The notes beneath the pieces were generated by a model that was not told the origin of the DNA, did no database searches, and was given only the letters and a program-made list of their open reading frames with translations. This document shows, piece after piece, positions 57,450 to 64,000 of a DNA stretch of 64,000 bases. The first letter of the stretch is position 1; each line of letters begins with the position of its first letter. A program made the translations under genes and the position numbers. This stretch comes from an uncultured Prevotella sp. (GTDB lineage Bacteria; Bacteroidota; Bacteroidia; Bacteroidales; Bacteroidaceae): NCBI GenBank assembly GCA_900319905.1, contig ONQB01000018.1:1-64000 (forward strand), read 5' to 3'.

Positions 57450-58487
57450 ATGAGCAAAATCATTCGACCGCAACATTACAAGTCCTTGCTTGACAAGCAT
57501 CAGACGGAGCAGGGCATTAAGCTGATCAAGGATTTCTTTCAGCAGAATTTGGCAACCGAATTGCGTCTGACGCGTGTGACGGCACCTTTGTTTGTGATGA
57601 AGGGCTTGGGCATCAACGATGACCTCAATGGCGTGGAGCGCCCTGTGACGTTCCCCATCAAGGACTTGGGTGACGCCAAGGCAGAAGTTGTTCATTCTCT
57701 GGCTAAATGGAAGCGACTCACGCTGGCCGAATACCATATTGAACCGGGCTTTGGCATTTATACCGACATGAATGCCATCCGAGCCGATGAGGAGTTGGAC
57801 AACCTCCATTCGCTGTATGTTGACCAATGGGACTGGGAAGCTGTCATCACCCGTGAGGAGCGCAAGGTGGCCTTCTTGGAGGATGTCGTGCGTCGCATCT
57901 ATTCTGCCATTCGCCGTACCGAATACCTGACGTATGAGTACTTCCCGCAGATCAAGCCATTCCTGCCCAAGGAAATTCATTTCATCCATTCGCAGGACCT
58001 GCTCGATCTCTATCCCGACAAGACACCGAAGGAGCGTGAGGATGCCATCTGCCGTCAATATGGCGCCGTGTTTGTGGAAGGCATTGGCGGTAAGTTGTCC
58101 GACGGAAAGAAGCACGACGGTCGTGCTCCTGACTACGATGACTGGTCGACGATTGCGGAGAACGGGAAGATGGGTCTCAATGGTGACATCCTCATCTGGT
58201 ACCCCACGTTGGACCGCGCTTTCGAACTGAGTTCGATGGGTATCCGTGTGGACAAAGAAAGCCTGTTGCGCCAATTGAAGATAGAAGGGAAGGAAGACCG
58301 CGAGAAGCTCTACTTCCATCAGCAGTTGCTTAATGGCAAGCTGCCGCTGAGCATCGGTGGCGGTATCGGTCAGAGCCGCCTGTGCATGATGATGTTGCAC
58401 AAGGCCCATATCGGTGAGATTCAGGCCAGTATCTGGCCCGACGAGATGCGAAAGAAATGCCATGAGCTGGGCATGGAGCTCATCTAA
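57450..58487 (+). CDS. asnA: aspartate-ammonia ligase (asparagine synthetase A)
   Basis: 345 residues. It amidates aspartate with ammonia and ATP. Related to class II tRNA synthetases; typical segments are QGIKLIKDFFQ, TAPLFVMKGLGINDDLNG, YVDQWDWEAVI and the C-terminal GGGIGQSRLCM. Monocistronic with its own promoter and terminator. Confidence 0.96.
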   Translation: MSKIIRPQHYKSLLDKHQTEQGIKLIKDFFQQNLATELRLTRVTAPLFVMKGLGINDDLNGVERPVTFPIKDLGDAKAEVVHSLAKWKRLTLAEYHIEPGFGIYTDMNAIRADEELDNLHSLYVDQWDWEAVITREERKVAFLEDVVRRIYSAIRRTEYLTYEYFPQIKPFLPKEIHFIHSQDLLDLYPDKTPKEREDAICRQYGAVFVEGIGGKLSDGKKHDGRAPDYDDWSTIAENGKMGLNGDILIWYPTLDRAFELSSMGIRVDKESLLRQLKIEGKEDREKLYFHQQLLNGKLPLSIGGGIGQSRLCMMMLHKAHIGEIQASIWPDEMRKKCHELGMELI

Positions 58488-58568
58488 AGCAATTAATCAT
58501 AACGATTGTTTGTTAATTCAACAATTGCCTACACGGATTTACAGTTATAGACAGCTAAAACTATTGAG

Positions 58569-58606
58569 GAGTATGTGATCCAAAGTGAGGGTTACATACT
58601 CTTTTT
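58569..58606 (+). terminator. rho-independent terminator after asnA
   Basis: GAGTATGTGATCC (58569-58581) pairs with GGTTACATACTC (58590-58601), one mismatch region, followed by TTTTT. Confidence 0.85.
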
Positions 58607-58703
58607 CTTTCCCTCCCCTCAAAAATTACGTCTCAGAAGCCATAAAAACCTTAGGAGAAGAAAAAAATATCCTTTTTGGGGGACACTTTTGCAACAAATT
58701 ATC

Positions 58704-58711
58704 TATCTTTG
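58704..58711 (+). promoter_or_regulatory. -7 promoter box upstream of the SPFH-TM2 cluster
   Basis: TATCTTTG followed by GCAC, identical in core to the boxes at 23403 and 37867. It lies 328 bp before the first gene of the cluster. Confidence 0.55.
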
Positions 58712-59039
58712 CACTATGACTGGGGGAGAAATCCTGGTCATTACAAGGAGACATAAGCGTAGTTCTTTCATTCGAGAATCGCCAGTTCAAGAAAATAGTC
58801 AAAAGAACGATTGCAGAGTGTCCCCTCTTTTTCGTTTCGATTATGTGCCAAGGGTGGATTGTATCTGCTCCTCTCTACATTTCGATACGGGCGAGGGGCA
58901 GATGTTATCGTACTCATGACTATAAGTTCTGGCGAGCTTTCGAATGTGGGGAATGAAGCATTTGTTAGCCTCGCCTTTCTTGTATAAACCTAAAACTAAC
59001 GCTTAATCAGTGAGGCAATAGGCAACAGAGATTGTTAAT

Positions 59040-60140
59040 ATGCCAATCATAAAGTCTATATACTGGAATCAAGCAACGCCAGACACTTTTGTGTATTTGT
59101 TTCCATTTAAAGACATAACAATGGGCAGCGTACTGACAGTTAATGAAAGTCAGGAGGCATATTTCTTTAAAAACGGAAATCTATGCGATAGATTTGGCCC
59201 AGGGAGGCATGTTTTGTCTTCCAATAATCTCCCTATACTTGAAAAGATAATAAACATCCCTAGTGGCGGAGACTCCACTTTCAAAGCAAGCATCTGGTTT
59301 GTAAGCAAGCTGGAAAAACGCAACATGCTTTGGGGAGGCGGCGGATTGAGAATAGTTGATCCATATTTTCAAGTACCTATAAAATTATCAGCACGTGGAC
59401 AATACGGAATAAGAATAAAAGACGGCGGATTGTTGTTGTTGAAATTCGTAGGTACACAAGCCATCTTCACAACTGAGGATATATTGGATCAGTTCAGAAT
59501 AGATGTGCTGGAATCCGTCAAAGTTTCCATTTCCCGATATATGAAGGAAAAGAAGATCAATATCAACGAACTTGGCACAGAGTACAAAAAACTCAGCAAC
59601 GTGATAGCGACAGAACTCCAGCATGCCTTTGATGAGTATGGCGTAGAACTTCTCAACTTCAACATTGAGGACATAAATTTCGACGAGAACGATAAGGGCT
59701 ACCAAACCGTTATGGAAGGCATCGCTGAACAGGCTAAGCTGAACAAGTTAGGTGTCAACTACGTCCAGCAGAAACAAATAGATATTGCCCAGACCTTAGC
59801 AGCAAATCAGGGTGCTGGTACATTAATGGGCGCAGGAATCGGTCTGAGTGTAGGTCAACAGGTTGGGGATGTTTTCAAACAGACATTATCTCAAAGTGCT
59901 ATAGCTCCCAACACACAAGAGGAATCCCATCCTGCTTATTATGTTGCTGTTGATGGAAAGACAACTGGGCCATTCCGTTGGAACAGGATCAAGGAAATGG
60001 TGATTTCAGGGGATATTGTAGGCAGCACCTATGTTTACAAGGTTGCAGGAACAGCGTGGGTAAAGGCGAAAGACGAGCCAGAGATAGTTCAACTTCTGAA
60101 CAGTATTTTGCCACCACCTCCACCACCTCCTTCTGAATAG
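59040..60140 (+). CDS. SPFH-domain protein with C-terminal GYF_2 domain
   Basis: 366 residues. The SPFH/band-7 core spans ~25-250 (SVLTVNESQEAYFFKNG; FGPGRHVLSS; LESVKVSISRYMKEKKI), in the style of the YdjI/virion-core-like group, with a helical stretch rich in Gln/Ala (~240-285) and a Gly-rich amphipathic segment. In that group the C-terminus is often a zinc ribbon; here it is a GYF_2-type domain (~298-352, YYVAVDGKTTGPFRW ... TYVYKVAGTAWVKA) followed by PPPPPPP. There is no signal peptide. It probably oligomerises on membranes as a scaffold. First gene of an AT-rich cluster. Confidence 0.85.
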   Translation: MPIIKSIYWNQATPDTFVYLFPFKDITMGSVLTVNESQEAYFFKNGNLCDRFGPGRHVLSSNNLPILEKIINIPSGGDSTFKASIWFVSKLEKRNMLWGGGGLRIVDPYFQVPIKLSARGQYGIRIKDGGLLLLKFVGTQAIFTTEDILDQFRIDVLESVKVSISRYMKEKKININELGTEYKKLSNVIATELQHAFDEYGVELLNFNIEDINFDENDKGYQTVMEGIAEQAKLNKLGVNYVQQKQIDIAQTLAANQGAGTLMGAGIGLSVGQQVGDVFKQTLSQSAIAPNTQEESHPAYYVAVDGKTTGPFRWNRIKEMVISGDIVGSTYVYKVAGTAWVKAKDEPEIVQLLNSILPPPPPPPSE

Positions 60141-60179
60141 CCATCAAATCATGTCATCATTATTATAATATAAAAGGCA

Positions 60180-60860
60180 ATGAAAAATAAGGTATTCTTT
60201 ACTATATTCGTTCTAATAGAATGCTTCATCGTTTGGATGGTATTCTATTTGGTTTTTCCAGCTGTCACATCAATGATGATGTGGTCTGTCATATCTGGAA
60301 TGGTCATGGTTGTAGTATTGTCAGTGAATTTGCTTATACCGACTTCTCTGAGATTCCTAAATTTGCAAAATACGTCTGCCCTGATAATTGCAAACATATC
60401 AAGTGTAGCCCAATTTCTTTGGACATTGACTTTTGTATTTCTTGTAGGCGACTTTAATGATTCGACCCGTAGTCTGACACCTTTATATATAGGCTATCTG
60501 GTTATCTGCGGAATTAGTCTATTCCTCATAATGATGGGGAGACACGGCGGAAACATTGCAGAAAGTGGAAACCTTGCTGTTCAAAACTACGGATTAACCA
60601 AGGATGCTATCATAGGAAAGATGAGAAGCACCATGACGCTGATAGAAGGTCTGGACACTAATCCTCGTTCTGACTTACGTAAGTCTTTTAGTCACAGTAT
60701 TGACATCTTTCGTACATTTTCTGCCAGCATTGTTATGGCACATGGAAATGAGATCTCTAACCTCATTGAACAGATAAATACTAAGGTTCATTCTGGCAAT
60801 TTGCCTGAACTCGAACACGAGATAAACACTTTCAATAATTATCTAAAATTATTAAAATGA
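60180..60860 (+). CDS. four-helix membrane protein, unknown family
   Basis: 226 residues. Four membrane segments at ~5-27, 32-52, 66-92 and 101-118, then a soluble helical domain (~120-226; IDIFRTFSASIVMAHGNEISNLIEQINTKVH in part). No catalytic or binding motif recognised. Its stop overlaps the next start (ATGA), so it is translated together with the zinc-ribbon TM2 protein and may form a complex with it. Confidence 0.8.
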   Translation: MKNKVFFTIFVLIECFIVWMVFYLVFPAVTSMMMWSVISGMVMVVVLSVNLLIPTSLRFLNLQNTSALIIANISSVAQFLWTLTFVFLVGDFNDSTRSLTPLYIGYLVICGISLFLIMMGRHGGNIAESGNLAVQNYGLTKDAIIGKMRSTMTLIEGLDTNPRSDLRKSFSHSIDIFRTFSASIVMAHGNEISNLIEQINTKVHSGNLPELEHEINTFNNYLKLLK

Positions 60861-61300
60861 GCGATTTAATCAAATGCCCGGTATGCGGCGGAACAAAATG
60901 CGAACAGGTGTCAGGCAGCAATTACCGTTGTCTGTATTGTGGCTCTAACTTCGTAGTTGATAGCCCAGCGCAAGAACAAAAGACGGAACCGCAACCACAG
61001 CAGCCTACTCAGCCACAACAGCCAGTGCAGCCACAGGTTATCTATGTGCAGGCCCAGCCACAAGTCAGTGAACCCAGAAGGGCAAGAATTGCTAACCGAA
61101 GCAGGGTGGCTGCTATTTTATTGGCATTATTCTTGGGGGGATTAGGAATTCACCAGTTCTATCTGGGTAACTCAGGCCGTGGAATACTATATCTGCTCTT
61201 TTGCTGGACATTTATTCCGTCCCTCGTTGCATTATTCGACTTTTTCGTTTTCTTGTTCATGAGTGATAGTGAGTTCGATCAGAGATACAATTACAGATAG
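60857..61300 (+). CDS. zinc-ribbon TM2-domain membrane protein, copy 1
   Basis: 147 residues. N-terminal zinc ribbon with Cys7, Cys10, Cys25 and Cys28 (IKCPVCGG ... YRCLYCGS), a Gln/Pro-rich linker (~38-73), then a TM2 domain of two helices with the family motif GGLGIHQFYLGNSGRGILYLL and the end FDQRYNYR. The zinc ribbon should be cytoplasmic. TM2 proteins are widespread and mostly uncharacterised. A paralogue follows directly. Confidence 0.87.
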   Translation: MSDLIKCPVCGGTKCEQVSGSNYRCLYCGSNFVVDSPAQEQKTEPQPQQPTQPQQPVQPQVIYVQAQPQVSEPRRARIANRSRVAAILLALFLGGLGIHQFYLGNSGRGILYLLFCWTFIPSLVALFDFFVFLFMSDSEFDQRYNYR

Positions 61301-61383
61301 CCTCTGATTTACTACATTTATTATATAATGGGATTCGTCTTGGTACGTTTCAACAGACATAATTCATCAAACATCACTGCTAT

Positions 61384-61884
61384 ATGGAGAATCAAACTAT
61401 AAAATGTCCTGTGTGTGGGGGAACGAAAACACAGCAACTCTCCCCTAAACGTTATCGCTGTTTGTATTGTGGTACTACCTTCGCATGCGACATTAAGGAA
61501 GAATCCAATGAGACACCGAAGACGACAGCCAGCACATCAAACCAGACAAGTCCCAAGATAATTGTCGTCCAAACTCCAACGCAGTCGAAAACTGCAAAGC
61601 CAAGACGTATAAGGAATTGCAAAAAGGCTACAGCCACAGCACTCGCATTCCTCGGAGGGATAGTTGGCGCTCAATTTTTCTATTTGGGCAAAACTGCTAT
61701 AGGTGTACTCTTCTTGTTGATAGGGTTAATATTCTTGTGCTTTTGTTGCATAGGTCCAGAAATTTCAATATTATTTCTATTGAGTTGTTCACCTATTTTT
61801 GTTGGCTTCATTAGTGGCATCAAGTTCCTGATGATGAGCGAGGAACAATTTGACAAGTGCTATAACTACGAATATTATTATTGA
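61384..61884 (+). CDS. zinc-ribbon TM2-like membrane protein, copy 2
   Basis: 166 residues. Same layout as the gene before it: zinc ribbon Cys8, Cys11, Cys26, Cys29 (IKCPVCGGTK ... YRCLYCGT), Thr/Ser-rich linker, hydrophobic C-terminal part and the ending FDKCYNYE. The TM2 motif is diverged (GGIVGAQFFYLGKTAIGVLFLL) and the hydrophobic region is longer, perhaps three helices. Tandem duplication followed by divergence is the likely origin. Confidence 0.85.
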   Translation: MENQTIKCPVCGGTKTQQLSPKRYRCLYCGTTFACDIKEESNETPKTTASTSNQTSPKIIVVQTPTQSKTAKPRRIRNCKKATATALAFLGGIVGAQFFYLGKTAIGVLFLLIGLIFLCFCCIGPEISILFLLSCSPIFVGFISGIKFLMMSEEQFDKCYNYEYYY

Positions 61885-61903
61885 AATCTAAGTCGTTTAA
61901 GCT

Positions 61904-62611
61904 ATGGAAAAAGACAAATACTACGACAAAGCTTATGAGCAATTTCAAAATGGCAATTATGATCAGGCACTAGAGAACATGAAATTGTCTCAGACGGTAA
62001 GCGAAGACGAAAGGAAGAAGTTCATAAATCAGTGCCTTTCATTTATCACCCAGCAATACATCTACTTGATTCACGAGGCAATCAACAACAGAGATTACAC
62101 CGAAGCGAATCAACTAAAGGGTATGTATTTGCACTTATATGGTGAGAATAAGGAAATAGCATCTATAGGTATACCTACAGATGGACAATCAAACAGCACC
62201 TCTCAGAATTCCCCGACAACTCAGATGCCAGAATCCCAAGTAAGCCGTGAGACTGAAAGAACAGCAGCAGAGGTAAATAATGCATCACCAAGGCCTACCG
62301 TAACCTTTGTCCAGTCTACATCACCGGATAATTCCAACAAAAATATCATCAAATGGTCTGTAATTGGTGTTATAGCAGCCGTTTTGATAATTGCTTTGAT
62401 TATCGCCGTTTCCTCTAAGTCTAATGAGTCTGGGCAAGTCAGTGCACCAGCTGTTATGATAATACAACTCCAGAATCATCAAGTGACGAGTCTGCTGTTG
62501 AGAATACGTCAACTTATGAAGGAAACGAGAGTAATGAACCATCTGCCGAGAGTAACGAGTCGTCCGAAGACAGTTATAGTCCAGATGAAAATAATAACAA
62601 TTCAGAAATAA
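61904..62611 (+). CDS. helical-repeat, single-TM protein with apparent frameshift
   Basis: 235 residues as read. N-terminal TPR-like helices (~1-85, YYDKAYEQFQNGNYDQALEN), a Ser/Thr/Asn-rich linker (~90-145) and one membrane segment (~149-170). After residue 184 the reading turns basic and ends at 62611. The other frame from 62455 is open to a TGA at 62668-62670 and encodes a 71-residue acidic, Ser/Glu/Asn/Asp-rich tail (DNTTPESSSDESAVENTS and on); that stop overlaps the next gene as ATGA. One missing T at GCTGTTATGAT (62451-62460) explains both facts. The restored protein would have ~255 residues. It could be a sequencing indel or a real mutation. Confidence 0.8.
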   Translation: MEKDKYYDKAYEQFQNGNYDQALENMKLSQTVSEDERKKFINQCLSFITQQYIYLIHEAINNRDYTEANQLKGMYLHLYGENKEIASIGIPTDGQSNSTSQNSPTTQMPESQVSRETERTAAEVNNASPRPTVTFVQSTSPDNSNKNIIKWSVIGVIAAVLIIALIIAVSSKSNESGQVSAPAVMIIQLQNHQVTSLLLRIRQLMKETRVMNHLPRVTSRPKTVIVQMKIITIQK

Positions 62612-62666
62612 ACAGCTCTGACGACGAGTCTGGAGTAGGTGTTGATGAAGAAGCGGAGGATTGGAG

Positions 62667-63107
62667 ATGAAAAAAACATTTGGATACAGAAAGACAGCAC
62701 TACACGTGCTTATGGTTATAATGATGTTGCTCTTTGCTGGCAACGTGCATGCACAAAAATGGATGATGATCCTCAGAAAGCCGGACAGTAGGGTCTTTGT
62801 CAACAAAATGGTGATTCCCGACAAATACGGCTATCGTGTGTTCGTAATGTTCTCCTTTGACACGCCAGCAGCACGCCGTGACATACGGACTTATTATGGC
62901 ATCAAGCGTACGCCGTACTTTGAAATTACAGGTTTTATTTTCAACGGCACTTGGACAAAGATGGCTCAAGCTATTGACAATTTGCTTGATGCTAATGGCA
63001 AAAAGATTTACTCCAATCAGAGTAGTCGTCTGGAATGGCGTTACGTTGACGGTTACGTTGAGAAGAAAATTGCCCACATTGCTAGGAAGTATTATAATGA
63101 GCAATAG
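62667..63107 (+). CDS. small exported protein, unknown family
   Basis: 146 residues. A signal peptide is probably cut after VHA (residue 29), leaving ~117 residues (KWMMILRKPDSRVFVNKMVIPDKYG ... in part; GFIFNGTWTKMAQAID) and a basic C-terminus. No family recognised. ATG at 62667 is chosen because it forms an ATGA overlap with the acidic frame of the preceding gene; a TTG two codons earlier is in frame but less likely. Confidence 0.75.
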   Translation: MKKTFGYRKTALHVLMVIMMLLFAGNVHAQKWMMILRKPDSRVFVNKMVIPDKYGYRVFVMFSFDTPAARRDIRTYYGIKRTPYFEITGFIFNGTWTKMAQAIDNLLDANGKKIYSNQSSRLEWRYVDGYVEKKIAHIARKYYNEQ

Positions 63108-63190
63108 GTAGCAAGTATGTCTGCCGAATGCCATTGTAGGAAAGGTAATAGTCTTGTTCTATCTTTAACCATTATCAATATCATTTGATT

Positions 63191-64000
63191 ATGAAGTATC
63201 AGTTCTATCTGTCGTTAATGACATTGATTCTAGCATTTTCCAATACAGGAAAGGCACAAGAATTAGATAAGCAGTCCGTCTCTTATCTCTCTGATAGGGT
63301 TACGGCCGTATATAATGACCACTCTGAAAATCGGGAAGAGAAATACACCTCGACAGAGTACTACAATATCTGGAAGGCTGTTACTGAATACGACAAGAAG
63401 CTGGTTGGTGAGGTCGGCTTCTTCGACTCTGACCATTGGTGGCGGTCACAAGACTCCTGCGATCCGAAAATGTCTGTGATTTCAGCTGAGATAAATTCGT
63501 CCACTTCTGCAACTGTGAAAGTTCGACTGACTGATTGTGGAGAGTCTTCTGTTCTCACATTTCCTATGGTGTATGAGCGTGATGATTGGTTCATTGATGA
63601 TTTCGTCACTTGGTTTGAGGGAAAGGAATGGTCAGAGAAGAAGATGATGAAAGACTATTGTGCCGAGAATGGAATTCAGGTAGGGACAGAGACTCCTATT
63701 CTGGTTCAAGAGACCTCACCATTCTTACCAATCAAGAAGTTTGTTGATTATCAAGGAACAAGTAATGTGTTAATCAAAGAGGTGTTGAAAGATGAAGGCT
63801 ACGCACCCATCGGCGACAATTGGTTTAAAGGCTCTCAGTTCAAATCCATAGAGGATGAGTATGGTAATAGAGAATTCCGCCCCATCAACAAGGAGAAGGC
63901 TAGCATGGTGCAGGTTTACCAAGGCTCCAATCTGTACGAAATGAGCATGAGACTCTATACGAAGGAGGAACTGAAAACTTGCATACAACAGCTCGAAGAC
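63191..64000 (+). CDS. secreted protein, partial (runs off the window)
   Basis: 270 residues read, still open at the window end. N-terminal signal (MKYQFYLSLMTLILAFSNTGKAQ). The segment ~25-145 has the pattern of small DUF3828-like periplasmic domains (YYNIWKAVTEYDKKL; HWWRSQDSCD; TVKVRLTDCGESSVLTFPMV; DWFIDDFVTWFEG); this is a resemblance by eye. The rest (DYQGTSNVLIKEVLKDEGYAPIG in part) is unassigned. The last gene of the AT-rich cluster visible here, 83 bp after the previous stop. Confidence 0.7.
   Translation, partial: MKYQFYLSLMTLILAFSNTGKAQELDKQSVSYLSDRVTAVYNDHSENREEKYTSTEYYNIWKAVTEYDKKLVGEVGFFDSDHWWRSQDSCDPKMSVISAEINSSTSATVKVRLTDCGESSVLTFPMVYERDDWFIDDFVTWFEGKEWSEKKMMKDYCAENGIQVGTETPILVQETSPFLPIKKFVDYQGTSNVLIKEVLKDEGYAPIGDNWFKGSQFKSIEDEYGNREFRPINKEKASMVQVYQGSNLYEMSMRLYTKEELKTCIQQLED

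Larger units (their letters stand above)
58488..59039. other. intergenic region asnA to SPFH gene
   Basis: 552 bp. It holds the asnA terminator (58569-58606) and a TATCTTTG promoter box (58704). No closer promoter box was found for the gene at 59040, so the following operon may have a ~320-nt leader. A short frame from 58716 has no RBS and no protein-like pattern and is not annotated. Confidence 0.65.

Noticed and set aside
58716-58919. 67-codon frame directly after the TATCTTTG box
   Set aside because: It would be leaderless, with no RBS and an unconvincing mixed composition; more likely part of an untranslated leader.

Overview
The window looks like a chromosome segment of a Bacteroidota bacterium, most likely Prevotellaceae (Prevotella sensu lato). 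The reasons are: about fifteen intergenic TAnnTTTG boxes, the -7 element of Bacteroidota sigma factors, placed just upstream of genes; a giant secreted protein with a type IX secretion C-terminal tail; Bacteroidota-style versions of OstA/LptA-like, RluB with a low-complexity leader, long PurB, AsnA and CvfB proteins; and gene orders such as yceD-rpmF-fabH-era-der and clpP-clpX-recQ-guaB-PPIase-surA-ostA-mutL. Base composition is mixed, at about 55-60% GC in core genes and about 40% in the last 5 kb.

Layout. 1-12.5 kb: one gene for a ~4,100-residue parallel beta-helix surface protein built from about seven repeated modules. 12.5-13.9 kb: a 22-bp palindrome array and an orphan histidine kinase. 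13.9-18.8 kb: ribosome/lipid/GTPase operon (yceD, rpmF, fabH, era, der) and a small lipoprotein. 18.9-21.6 kb: mlaEF (minus) divergent from an LptB-like ABC ATPase (plus). 21.7-27.8 kb: tig, clpP, clpX, recQ. 27.8-29.2 kb: a 1.36-kb gene-free region packed with inverted and tandem repeats. 29.2-37.6 kb: guaB, two parvulin PPIases, OstA-like protein, a small membrane protein and mutL in one tight operon. 37.6-38.2 kb: repeat element and a possible 29-codon gene. 38.2-44 kb: cyclophilin (minus), then antiporter, lolD, cvfB and a CDF metal transporter (plus). 44-50 kb, minus strand: metallophosphoesterase, asnS, rluB, purB, tRNA-Val. 50.3-57.2 kb, minus strand: parC, an outer-membrane-like protein, S41 peptidase lipoprotein and tex. 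57.4-58.5 kb: asnA.

59.0-64.0 kb is the accessory part: an AT-rich run of seven plus-strand genes, with an SPFH/GYF_2 protein, a four-helix membrane protein, two tandem zinc-ribbon+TM2 proteins, a helical-repeat/one-TM protein with an apparent frameshift, a small exported protein, and a secreted protein cut by the window edge. It looks like an uncharacterised membrane-associated locus and is the best candidate here for an undescribed system.

Much of the remaining interest is between genes. Short tandem repeats or long imperfect hairpins lie directly after the stop codons of at least eight genes: the giant gene, the kinase, era, der, the small lipoprotein, tig, recQ and mutL. Two repeat families recur at separate loci: a 9-bp CTATAG-phased repeat, found in frame inside the giant gene and downstream of tig, and an AAGTCC/GGACTT hairpin element at four loci. 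All calls come from reading the sequence and translations by eye; no database search was run.
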